Position numbers and translations under genes: made by a program. A model generated the notes under the pieces. The model did not search any database. It was given only the letters and a program-made list of their open reading frames with translations, and was not told the origin of the DNA. From Pseudoscardovia radai (GTDB lineage: Bacteria; Actinomycetota; Actinomycetes; Actinomycetales; Bifidobacteriaceae), in NCBI RefSeq assembly GCF_002259605.1, contig NZ_MWWR01000010.1:1-63284 (forward strand): a stretch of DNA of 63,284 bases, written 5' to 3'. The first letter of the stretch is position 1. Each line of letters opens with the position of its first letter. Positions 1 to 9,967 of the stretch are shown piece after piece.

Positions 1-590
<590 letters not shown>

Positions 591-781
591 CACATCAACA
601 TCTTCATACTCGCACGTTGGCGGACGACCCCCACCGGGGGCTACGGACGGCAAGCAGCATACTGCGCGACACACGACGAGAACGAAGAATCACCTACGCG
701 TCCCTGTCCGGTCCCCAAACCACGGGAACCCCCGGCCGACACCACCCCACGCGGGGCGGGACGGACGGGATAACAGAAGGA

Positions 782-901
782 TTTGCGGCGGCCATGGCCC
801 GGGGGAAACGCCCAGTCTCCATTCCGAACCTGGAAGCTAAGGCCCGGCACGGCGATGGTACTGCACTCGGCAGGGTGTGGGAGAGTAGCACGCCGCCGCT
901 C
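782..901 (+). rRNA. 5S ribosomal RNA
   Basis: About 120 bases with the 5S hallmarks: a terminal helix (tttgcggcggc paired with gccgccgct) and the conserved internal 'cccattccgaac'-like segment, here 'ctccattccgaacctggaag', followed by 'gggagagtag'. It lies downstream of 23S on the same strand, as expected for the distal end of an rrn operon. Exact ends may differ by one or two bases. Confidence 0.93.
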
Positions 902-912
902 TATTACTCACA

Positions 913-950
913 AAAGGGGTGAGCAAGCACAGCTTGCTCACCCCTTTTTC
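913..950 (+). terminator. rrn operon terminator
   Basis: A perfect stem (ggggtgagcaagc paired with gcttgctcacccc) with a very short loop is followed by a T run. It lies 12 bases after the 5S gene and is the expected Rho-independent terminator of the rRNA operon. Confidence 0.9.
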
Positions 951-1018
951 CATATCTGCGCCAATATCGTGTACCCATACCCGGACACGCGCATCCCAGG
1001 CACTATAGCCAGACACAC

Positions 1019-1052
1019 AGGCCGTGAAAGCCAGGCTCCCACGGCCTTTTCG
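1019..1052 (+). terminator. second terminator downstream of rrn
   Basis: AGGCCGTG pairs with CACGGCCT around a 13-base loop and ends in TTTT. It probably backs up the first rrn terminator. From here to 1292 I see no gene; that stretch must hold the promoter of the alcohol dehydrogenase gene, but I could not pick clear -35/-10 boxes. Confidence 0.65.
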
Positions 1053-1292
1053 TATTCGCTAGGGAAATCGGAACCAACCACGAAAATCGTAGACCGGCGT
1101 GTTGCATGGCTACAATGGAAGAGGTTGCGGCAATGTTGCCGCACTGCCTAGACCGATCTGGGTCGATACGGATCTGGACGGATACAGAGCTAGGCGCATG
1201 ACAGATAGATGGAATGAATGGATTCGCGCTGCGGCGATTCTGCTCGACAGGAATGGCTGCGGACACGAGCCACGTGTTCGAAGGAGAACAAC

Positions 1293-2450
<1,158 letters not shown>

Positions 2451-2530
2451 TGCGGCTGTGTAAAGCAGCTGCGTAGGGCAGCCGTGTAAAGCAGCGGGCG
2501 GTCCATACTCCCTAAATAACTGAAGATAAC

Positions 2531-2565
2531 AAAAGGGCCTCGCGGAAACGCGAGGCCCTTTTGTT
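2531..2565 (+). terminator. terminator of the alcohol dehydrogenase gene
   Basis: Stem AAAAGGGCCTCGCG paired with CGCGAGGCCCTTTT around a short loop, followed by TTGTTG. Strong Rho-independent terminator, probably active in both directions because both flanks are A/T rich. Confidence 0.88.
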
Positions 2566-2646
2566 GTTGCGGAGGTTGGAAGAGTTGGGGAGGTGGCGGG
2601 GTGGTTGGATGAGCCGGTTGGAAGTGATGGCCCAACGCTATCCACT

Positions 2647-3030
2647 GACTTTTGCGGCCAGATGGCCGCAAAAGTCTGGGGTTGCGGTGGGTGGTTTGGG
2701 TTGAGGTGCGGGGAGTGGGCTACTTTTGCGGCCTTTTGGCCGCAAAAGTAGGGTGATGCGGGGGTGAGGGGAGTGGGGTGTGGTTGGAAGGGTCGGGGGT
2801 CTGGTGTGATCGGTTGGCTGTTGGGGTCTGGGGTGGTGCCTTGGTTTGGTGAGACGACGGTGTGGTTGTGGCGGGTGGGTTGGGATGGGATGTCGGTATT
2901 GGGTTAGTTTTGCGGTGGTTTGGCCGCAAAAGTGGGGTGATGCGGTGGTTGAGAGAGGACGGGGAGCGGAGGGATTGGGGCGCCGTGTTGGTATTGGGCT
3001 ACTTTTGCGGCCAGGTGGCCGCAAAAGTAG
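2647..3030. repeat. four intergenic hairpins of one family (ACTTTTGCGGCC arms)
   Basis: Between the converging dehydrogenase and permease genes, four copies of one inverted repeat occur at 2647-2676, 2720-2751, 2905-2933 and 2999-3030. Arms are ACTTTTGCGGCC and GGCCGCAAAAGT with 3-5 base loops; outer bases differ but stay paired (GAC/GTC in copy 1, CTAC/GTAG in copies 2 and 4). Copy 3 is degenerate. Between copies the sequence is G/T rich and non-coding. The copy nearest the permease could end its transcript. The remaining stretch from 2566 to 3108 contains no convincing gene. Confidence 0.8.
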
Positions 3031-3108
3031 TGGGTTGCGGGGAGTGAGAAGGAGCGATGGGTGAGGGGAGCGATGGGCTACGGAGAGTGGAGGGCGGCCG
3101 GCTTTGTC

Positions 3109-4434
3109 TTAGGAGGCGTCGGTGTGGTCTGCGGGCGGATGGGGGAGCAGAAGCTGCAGAAGGATCGCGGCGGCGCCTCCCACGGCCACTCCGGACGCGA
3201 GGAAGTACTGAAGGAACTGCGGCGCGGCAGCCATCGCATCGGCCGGAAACACCATCGTAGCGACGCCGCACAGCACCGAAATCCCCACAATAAGCGAATC
3301 GCGGTCATCGAACGCCGACGACCGGATGATGCGCATGCCCGCGGAGATAAGCGTCACGCACACCATGGCAAACACGCCGTCCACCACCGCCACCGGCAGC
3401 GAAATCACCACCGCCATGAGTTTGGGGCAGAATCCCAGCGCCACCAGGATCGCGCCGGCACAGACGAACACGCGGCGCGAGGCGATTTTGGTCAGTGGAA
3501 TAAGCCCGGCGTTCGAGGAGTATCCGGTCACCGGCGTGGAGCCGAACAGCGCGCTGATGAGGTTGCCCAGGCCGAAGCCAAGGGTGCCGCGGTTGACGCG
3601 CTGGTCGGTGAGTTCCTCGCCCGTCACATCCTGGATCACGAACCACGTGCCGGTCGATTCGATGAGCACAAACAGGTAGATTACGGCCATAAGCACGCAG
3701 GTGCCGAGGTCGAAGCGCGGAACGCCGAAATGGAACGGCATCGGCAGCGAGAACCACGATGCCTGCGCCACGGCGCTGAAATCCGCGTCGCCCATCGTCC
3801 ACGCCACCGCGGTGCCCGCTGCCAGCGAGATAATCACCGAAAACAGATGCAGCACGCCCGCCCGCCGCAGCGCGTACTGCAGCACCGTGCACACGAGCAT
3901 CACGCCGAACGCCACGCATCCGCTGACGGCGTTGATGGTCAGACCGTAGCCGCCGGAGTCGAAGATGCCCGAGATAGCGGTCGGCACCAGCGTGAGGCCC
4001 ACGATGAGAATGATGATGCCGCCGATCATCGGCGTGATGACGCGCCGTATGAACTTCGAATACAGCTTGCTCGCGCCCAGCGCCACCATAAGGATCGCGC
4101 CGGGAATCAGGCTTCCCAGCAGCGTGGCGATGCCCATCGTGGAGCCGATCATGCGCATCGCGCCGAGCGGTACGTACGACGGCCCCTGTACGATCGGCAG
4201 CTTCATGAGTGCGCACTGCAGGAGCGTGGCCACGCCGCACGCGAAGAAGCTCATCTGCACGAAATACGTGAGATCCGCGTTGCCCAGGCCGATGGAGGCG
4301 CCCAGCACAAGCGGAAGGATATACGAATCCATCGCGAGCACATGCTGGAGGCCCAGCGCTATGGATTGCGGCCACGGCGTCTTGGCGTCGGGTCCGGCGG
4401 CGAGTTTCGGCCTTGTGGTTTCTTGCTGCGACAT
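3109..4434 (-). CDS. NCS2 family uracil/xanthine-type permease
   Basis: 441 residues, strongly hydrophobic with about a dozen predicted membrane segments, the normal size and layout of nucleobase:cation symporter-2 proteins that import uracil, xanthine or uric acid. The family signature is seen in STPVTGYSSNAGLIPLTKIASR-like sequence (SNAG followed by T and SR) and in the N-terminal LGLQHVLAM segment. The start at MSQQETT was chosen over a longer frame because GAGGACC sits just upstream. It stands alone, converging on the dehydrogenase gene. Which base is transported cannot be decided without alignment to characterised UraA, XanP or PucJ proteins. Confidence 0.88.
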   Translation of the reverse strand: MSQQETTRPKLAAGPDAKTPWPQSIALGLQHVLAMDSYILPLVLGASIGLGNADLTYFVQMSFFACGVATLLQCALMKLPIVQGPSYVPLGAMRMIGSTMGIATLLGSLIPGAILMVALGASKLYSKFIRRVITPMIGGIIILIVGLTLVPTAISGIFDSGGYGLTINAVSGCVAFGVMLVCTVLQYALRRAGVLHLFSVIISLAAGTAVAWTMGDADFSAVAQASWFSLPMPFHFGVPRFDLGTCVLMAVIYLFVLIESTGTWFVIQDVTGEELTDQRVNRGTLGFGLGNLISALFGSTPVTGYSSNAGLIPLTKIASRRVFVCAGAILVALGFCPKLMAVVISLPVAVVDGVFAMVCVTLISAGMRIIRSSAFDDRDSLIVGISVLCGVATMVFPADAMAAAPQFLQYFLASGVAVGGAAAILLQLLLPHPPADHTDAS

Positions 4435-4607
4435 TTCGGTCCTCGGGTTCGTGGGTGTGTGGGTTCGTGGGGTTGTGGTGCGTGCGCGGTCGTGGTGTGC
4501 GGGTTGCGTAGGGACGGGTTGTGCCACGGCGGGTCTGCGCGCGGCGACGACGGCGATCGCTTCCCGCGCTTCTCACTGCACATTTTACGGTGGGCGGGAA
4601 AATCGTG

Positions 4608-5663
4608 TTACAGCCCGAGCTCCTGCTCCATGTCGGCGATGCTCGCGCGCGCATGGAACAAAGGCCGCTCGTACCAGGTGTCGCCGGCGTCCACGGCGAG
4701 GGTCAGGCCGGTGTCGGCGAGACGGTACCAGCGCAGCGCCTCGGCGAAGTCCACGTCGCAGCCGCGGCCGTCGGCGTAGGCGTCGCCCAGGCGGAGGGCG
4801 GCGCTGCCCCAGACGCGCGGTGAATCGTGGCGCGACGATTCGAACGCCTGCCGATACAGGCTGAGTGCCCGCGCGAGGTCGCGCTCGCAGCCGCGGCCGT
4901 GCTTGACGAGGTCGCCGAGCTTGTACAGCGCCTCGCCGTTGTGCCGGCGGTGCGTGGCGCGTTCGAGGCACTGGTAGGCGAGGGCGTCCCGGGATTCCTG
5001 CGTTTCGCCGCGGTGCAGGTCGAAGGCGCTGTGGCAGTAGGATCCATCGCAGCGGTCGTAGCCGTAGACGTAGCCGAGGTTCATGAAGGCGTCGAGGTTG
5101 CCGCGCCCGGCGGCGTGGCGGTACATGATCTCGGCCACGCGGAAGCAGTCGATGCGGTTCTGGTACAGGGCCTGCAGCGACGTTTCGAAGCCCTCGGTGT
5201 AGAAATCCGCGCCGATGCGCAGCGCTATGCTGCCGTCGGGGTCCTGCATGTCCTGCGTGTAGGAATCGGTGCTGCTGTTGTATTGACGATATCCCCTGCG
5301 CGGCGTCGCGCTGGGCATTGTGGCGTCGTCTGCGCCGTCGTCCGTGTCTCCGAATTCCTCGGGGAACAGGAGGGCCGCGGTGCTCGGGTAGGTGTCGAAG
5401 CGGTCGCGCGGCGCGGGTTCGTCCGGGTTCGGCGCGGCGCCGACGGGGTAGGTGAGGAAGAGGCAGGGTACGATTCCGGCGATCGGGTCATCGTATTCGA
5501 TCCAGTCGCCGGTGAGTTCGAGAATCGGGATATCCGGCGGCGGAACATAGCGATACGATTCGCACGAGCCTCGGGCGTCGCGTGTACCGCTTTCGTCGCG
5601 TGCGTCGCCTTCGCCGCCCGGCTCCTCCGGGGCGTTCGATGCGTTCGAGGTCGAGTCGCTCAT
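4608..5663 (-). CDS. Sel1-like repeat protein
   Basis: 351 residues, predicted soluble. The N-terminal 35 residues are low complexity (acidic, Ser/Asn/Gly rich). The C-terminal half has Sel1-type helical repeats, clearest in ALYKLGDLVKHGRGCERDLA and AALRLGDAYADGRGCDVDFA, each followed by AL.(L/R)YR. Such repeats bind partner proteins. It is the last gene of a three-gene leftward operon: its ATG lies one base after the stop of the HIRAN gene, with GGAGGACTAG as the ribosome site, so translation is coupled. No enzymatic motif was seen. The partner is presumably one of the other two operon products (inference). Confidence 0.75.
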   Translation of the reverse strand: MSDSTSNASNAPEEPGGEGDARDESGTRDARGSCESYRYVPPPDIPILELTGDWIEYDDPIAGIVPCLFLTYPVGAAPNPDEPAPRDRFDTYPSTAALLFPEEFGDTDDGADDATMPSATPRRGYRQYNSSTDSYTQDMQDPDGSIALRIGADFYTEGFETSLQALYQNRIDCFRVAEIMYRHAAGRGNLDAFMNLGYVYGYDRCDGSYCHSAFDLHRGETQESRDALAYQCLERATHRRHNGEALYKLGDLVKHGRGCERDLARALSLYRQAFESSRHDSPRVWGSAALRLGDAYADGRGCDVDFAEALRWYRLADTGLTLAVDAGDTWYERPLFHARASIADMEQELGL

Positions 5664-5664
5664 G

Positions 5665-6213
5665 CTAGTCCTCCATGCTCACCGACATCGTGACGATCGG
5701 CACGTGGCCGGACGTGCGCACGCCCGTGACCGTGCCGTAGACGTTTTTGCCGCCGTCCATCAGTCGCGCCAGGATCTCGTTGATGTCGGCGCGCACGTAG
5801 CCGAGCAACGCCCCGTCCGGCGTGTAGACGCGAATGGCCCAGTGGTCCTGGAGATTCGACGATTCGTGTTCGAAACGCAGACGCATGCCGGGCTCCAGCG
5901 TGCCCAGTGCGTTCTCGTACCCGGGAATCGACGTGATGCGGGCCACCCGCGTTTTTGTGACGAGTTCGATGACGGTTTCGAAAGGCTTGGGTGTGCTCGG
6001 CGTCGCCCGGCTGCCCAGGTCCCGGCCGGTGCCAGTGCCGGTGAGCAGCTGCAGCAGCTCGTGCGCCGATCCCCTGCCGCGCCCCGCGGAGACGAGGGCG
6101 TTGTTGTTACCGGAACCATCGCCGGAACCATCGCCGGAGCCGCCATCGGGGACAGCGCCGTGGCCATCATTGGAACCATCGTCGGGCATCGCGTCCGTAT
6201 CGTCGTCACTCAT
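5665..6213 (-). CDS. HIRAN-domain protein
   Basis: 182 residues. The first 60 are a disordered Asp/Gly/Ser/Asn-rich segment. The rest matches a HIRAN domain: an RIT.IPGYENAL segment, LEPGMRLRFEHE, HWAIRVYTPDGALLGYVR and a C-terminal V.GTVTGV strand. HIRAN domains are small beta folds found in SWI2/SNF2 helicases and in some stand-alone bacterial proteins, thought to recognise DNA ends or damaged DNA. The start overlaps the stop of the J-domain-like gene by 8 bases (ATGAGTGA), so translation is coupled. The combination with a J-like and a Sel1 protein is unusual in my experience. Confidence 0.78.
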   Translation of the reverse strand: MSDDDTDAMPDDGSNDGHGAVPDGGSGDGSGDGSGNNNALVSAGRGRGSAHELLQLLTGTGTGRDLGSRATPSTPKPFETVIELVTKTRVARITSIPGYENALGTLEPGMRLRFEHESSNLQDHWAIRVYTPDGALLGYVRADINEILARLMDGGKNVYGTVTGVRTSGHVPIVTMSVSMED

Positions 6214-7132
6214 CGTCGGCCTCGCCATCTCCGGCCTCGCGCTCACCGCGGAGCAGCGCGACCCATTGCGCCTCATAGCGCTCCTCCAGCCGCTTGTCAT
6301 GCTCGATCCGCTCGCGCAGCGGGGTCACCTGCTCATCCACCCACAGGGCATCGTGCAGATTGCGGCCGAGAATGTAGTCCTCCGACTCCTTGAGCTGCTC
6401 CACGCGCTCGCGGGCGGATTGCAGCTGCGATTCGAGCAGTTCGCATTCGTGCAGGAGCTCATCGGTGCTGAGGTTTGCATACGATTCGTCCGCCGCGTCA
6501 TCCGGCGAGCTCGATCTGCGTGTCGCGGCCTCGAGCGCGGCGAGGCCGCCCAGGTCGAAATCGCGGAAATAATGCTGCGCGAGCAGGTACGTGTCCATGG
6601 CGGAGGTGTCGCCGGGGTGAAGGTCGGGATGGAAGCGCCTCGCAAGGATGCGGAAGATCCTGTGCATTTTCGCTGTCTGCGTGGCGGTCGGGCGGTCGGC
6701 CCGCACTTGCGCCAGAAGCGTGTCATGCACGATGCCGCGCCTGGCCTCGAGGACGTCCGTCCAGTCGGCGAATTCACGGTCGAGGGCCTGCTCGCAGGCG
6801 AGCCTGTCGATGGGCAGGCCCTGGTTGATTTGCGCGCGGCCGAGCGCGAGGCGCCTTTTGGCGCGGCGCATGGCTAGGTTCGCGTCCAGCGCGCGTACCT
6901 CCCAGCAGCCGATGGTGGTGGCGTAGAGCGAGTCGACGTTCGGCAGCTTGTGGAAGCGGATGTCATCGTATGTGGTCAGCGCGGTGAGAATGTCGCGCCG
7001 GATCCGGTGGATGCGCAGGATGGTGCTTCGCCGCTCGGCGTAATCGGACGTGGGATAGGTGCCCGGGTTTTCGCCATCCGGGTCGGTGTTACCGGTGTTG
7101 TTGGTGTTGTCAGTGTTGCCGTTGGTGCTCAT
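6206..7132 (-). CDS. J-domain-like protein, first gene of HIRAN/Sel1 operon
   Basis: 308 residues. The N-terminus is Asn/Thr/Gly/Asp rich and likely disordered. A central helical region with many Arg (residues about 50-120) leads to MHRIFRILARRFHPDLHPGD near residue 160, which has the HPD loop that J domains use to stimulate Hsp70 ATPase, followed by a helix like helix III. C-terminal residues 215-300 look coiled coil. The start was taken at ATG 7132 because AAGGAGGGG lies directly upstream. It leads a three-gene operon. The HPD match could be coincidental in a non-J helical protein, so the J-domain call is moderate. Confidence 0.65.
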   Translation of the reverse strand: MSTNGNTDNTNNTGNTDPDGENPGTYPTSDYAERRSTILRIHRIRRDILTALTTYDDIRFHKLPNVDSLYATTIGCWEVRALDANLAMRRAKRRLALGRAQINQGLPIDRLACEQALDREFADWTDVLEARRGIVHDTLLAQVRADRPTATQTAKMHRIFRILARRFHPDLHPGDTSAMDTYLLAQHYFRDFDLGGLAALEAATRRSSSPDDAADESYANLSTDELLHECELLESQLQSARERVEQLKESEDYILGRNLHDALWVDEQVTPLRERIEHDKRLEERYEAQWVALLRGEREAGDGEADDE

Positions 7133-7385
7133 ATGCCCCTCCTTCCGCCGATGCCGCTCCCGATTGCCGTGCGGTGGCCGTGCCCTCCCTTGGGTCTCCG
7201 GCGGCATGCTTTGTGCGATCTGGTGTTGTGACTCCAGTATACGAAAACCCGCGCATATGCGTCTCCGCTGGATGCGGGCGCGTATGCGCGGGTTCGGTTA
7301 TGCGTTGGCGCGGTGGTGCGGTTGCTTCACGATATGCCCTCGTGGCACGACCGCATTACGATGACGCCGCCTCGGACCGATGGCG

Positions 7386-9839
7386 TTACTTCGCCGAGCC
7401 GTCGGTGGCCGTCGACGAAGCGTCTTTCACGCCGTACCACGCGATGCCTTCGTCGTGCCAGCCCTGGGAGACCAGCTGGTCGCGCTCGGCGGCATCCGTG
7501 GTGTAATGGTGGCCGTTCGACGCGGCGTTCGGGTTGTACAGACGGTACACCGGCACGCCGGAGTTGGCGGGGGCGGAGCGCCAGCCGACGCCTTCGAAGC
7601 TCCAGCCGATGCCCATCAGCGTGTTCACCTCGTTGGCGTCCATGGTGTAGTGGTGCTCGCTGCCCGAGGGGTTGTAGAGGCGGTAGACCACGTCGCCCGC
7701 GGCGGGAGCCGTCCATGCGGTGGACTCGTTGCGCCAGCCCTGAGCCACAAGCTGGCCGAGCTCCTCTGCGTTGCCGGTGAAGAAATGCTCGCCCGTGTTC
7801 GGGTTATACAGGCGCTGCATCGTTATCGGCGATTCGTCGGAGGTCTGCTTCTTCTCGGTCACCGTCACCGTGGCGGTGACGGGAATCGTGGCATCGTTCA
7901 GCGTGTGGGCGCCGGTCACGACGCCGGACACCGTGAAGGTGCCGACGGTGGCATACGATGCGGGGTTGAGCGGTTTCGCGTTGTTCCAGTACACATGCTG
8001 GCTCGTCACGTCGCCGTTGCTCCAGCGCACGTCCACGTTCTGGGGGAGCGCGGGGATGACGCCCGCCTCGGTGGTGACGCGCACATTCGTGGCGGACGAG
8101 GCCGTGGCCTGGTTGATGTGGACCGTGGCCGTGGGGTGCACGGTGACGCCCTGCGACGTCAGCGTGCCCGTGACGGTCTGGGTGGTTTCGGAGTCGCGGG
8201 AGCCGCGCCACATGGAGGGGTCGGTGTTCCACACAACCGAGGCCTCGCTGACATTGCCGTTATCCCACGTGGCGCGCAGCACGCTCGGGAGGGTGGGGGC
8301 GGAGCCTGCATCGATGCGCACGTCGGGGATAGGCGTGGACTTGATGGTGGCGTTCTGTACGATAACCGTTGCCGTCACCGTGACGGAGGAGCCATCGGAA
8401 TAGGTGACGTCATTCACGGTTCCCGACACGGTGAAAGTGCCCGGGGAGCTGAATTTTGAAGCATCGGAATTGTTCCAGCTTATCGTTTCGGATCCCATTT
8501 TGCCGTTTACCGTGACGAATGTCGCCTTGCTGGGCAACTTGACGTATGAATCGCCGACGGAGGCATGGACGGTCGAGCTCAATGGATTCCCGTAGTAGTC
8601 CTCGAATCCCGTGACGCGGGAGATGGGCGGCGTCTTGATGGACACGTCTTGGGACACGGAATACTGCCGTCCGTTGACCGTGACATGACCGGTGCAGGTG
8701 ACACGTCTGTGATTGTCGGCCCAGTCGAAATAATCCGCCGTATGGGAATTCCATGTGATGGGCATCTTCGTCGTGGTGTCGTCGGACCAGCTGACGGTAG
8801 CCGTGGTTGGCAGGGTAGGAACCTGACCGGAATCCGTGGTGATGGAAAACTGACCGCCCTGACCGCTCTGACCGCTGTCAACACGCACAGACGTGACGGT
8901 AGCCGGGTCTGCGGGCTCGACGGTGACCGTGCGCGATGCGGTGTGTCCGCCGGCCTCGACGGTGATGGTTGCCGTGCCCTCCTTTTTCGGAACGAGGGAA
9001 ACTCGGGCTGGGTCCCCCCAGTATTCAAAGGACACCACATCTGTGTCCGATGACGACCAGGAGTAGCTGAGGTCGGAGGCCTGGTACGAGGAATCCGTCA
9101 TCGTCGCCGTGGCGGTGACAGTGGCGGATTTCCCGACGGCAAGGGTTCCGGGATCATCGAAGGACAGCGCCGAAACGGGATAGGAATCGAGAACCCTGAC
9201 CTGCGCCGTGATGGTGGAGATGGCTGTGCCCTGTGTGTCAACAACCGGCTTGTCCAAGGTTCCCGTCGCGTGGTATGTGCCGGGAACGGATGTCTTCACG
9301 GATGATGTGTCCCATGTCACGAAAGCCCAGGTATAGTCATTGGCGGCATAGGGAAGATTAACCTTGACTGGGTTGGGAAGACTGACGTAGCCGCCCTTGA
9401 CAATCCAAACGGAGACCGGTTCGATCGAAAGCGCCGCCATCTTGGCCACGGTGACCGTGGCCGTCACCTTCATGCCGTTCAACACCTCGTCGCTGGTGAC
9501 TGTGACGGTTTTCTCATTGTAGTAATCATCGTTGGCGTATGTATACCAATGCAGTGTGGAATAGTCGTTTTCCCACGTCACCGGCTCCTGGCTTGTGCTG
9601 CCGTCGCTCCAATGAACGGTGGCGGTGGAGGGGAAAGCGGGCACGGTGTAGGGCTGCGTGGTCAGGGAAATCGGATCGACGGACTGGGGAGTCCTGTCGA
9701 TCAGCTGCGCGGCGCCGGCCTGCTGGGTTCCCAGCGGGGCTAGGGCGCCTGGGGCGGGGGCGCTGACGAAGCAGGGCGTCAGCGCCAGTGCCACGGCCGT
9801 TGCAATGCCTGCGCAGCGGCGGATGAATGTGGATGTCAT
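7386..9839 (-). CDS. secreted Ig-like repeat protein with C-terminal DUF5648 repeats
   Basis: 817 residues from the ATG at 9839 (AAGGA upstream). A signal peptide (FIRRC then a hydrophobic stretch ending near CFVSA) is followed by several bacterial Ig-like modules. Those of Big_4 type are recognised by repeated strands such as ATVHWSDGSTSQEPVTW and ATVSWSDDTTTKMPITW. The last ~130 residues are three units of the DUF5648 repeat, each starting YRLYNPN and containing HHYT or HFFT and a W near the end. There is no LPxTG sorting signal or C-terminal membrane anchor, so it is probably released or held non-covalently. It lies 128 bases downstream of another DUF5648 protein on the same strand. Role in surface binding or glycan contact is inference. 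Confidence 0.85.
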   Translation of the reverse strand: MTSTFIRRCAGIATAVALALTPCFVSAPAPGALAPLGTQQAGAAQLIDRTPQSVDPISLTTQPYTVPAFPSTATVHWSDGSTSQEPVTWENDYSTLHWYTYANDDYYNEKTVTVTSDEVLNGMKVTATVTVAKMAALSIEPVSVWIVKGGYVSLPNPVKVNLPYAANDYTWAFVTWDTSSVKTSVPGTYHATGTLDKPVVDTQGTAISTITAQVRVLDSYPVSALSFDDPGTLAVGKSATVTATATMTDSSYQASDLSYSWSSSDTDVVSFEYWGDPARVSLVPKKEGTATITVEAGGHTASRTVTVEPADPATVTSVRVDSGQSGQGGQFSITTDSGQVPTLPTTATVSWSDDTTTKMPITWNSHTADYFDWADNHRRVTCTGHVTVNGRQYSVSQDVSIKTPPISRVTGFEDYYGNPLSSTVHASVGDSYVKLPSKATFVTVNGKMGSETISWNNSDASKFSSPGTFTVSGTVNDVTYSDGSSVTVTATVIVQNATIKSTPIPDVRIDAGSAPTLPSVLRATWDNGNVSEASVVWNTDPSMWRGSRDSETTQTVTGTLTSQGVTVHPTATVHINQATASSATNVRVTTEAGVIPALPQNVDVRWSNGDVTSQHVYWNNAKPLNPASYATVGTFTVSGVVTGAHTLNDATIPVTATVTVTEKKQTSDESPITMQRLYNPNTGEHFFTGNAEELGQLVAQGWRNESTAWTAPAAGDVVYRLYNPSGSEHHYTMDANEVNTLMGIGWSFEGVGWRSAPANSGVPVYRLYNPNAASNGHHYTTDAAERDQLVSQGWHDEGIAWYGVKDASSTATDGSAK

Positions 9840-9967
9840 GATGCTGGTCCTTGAATGATGTGAGGAATGATGCGAATTGGTTCCGTGCGGATACGCGGTG
9901 GCCTGGGCGGCCTTGCGGCGCGGCAGGCGATGTTGTGGCAGACGGTGTTGCGACATGTGATGCATCG

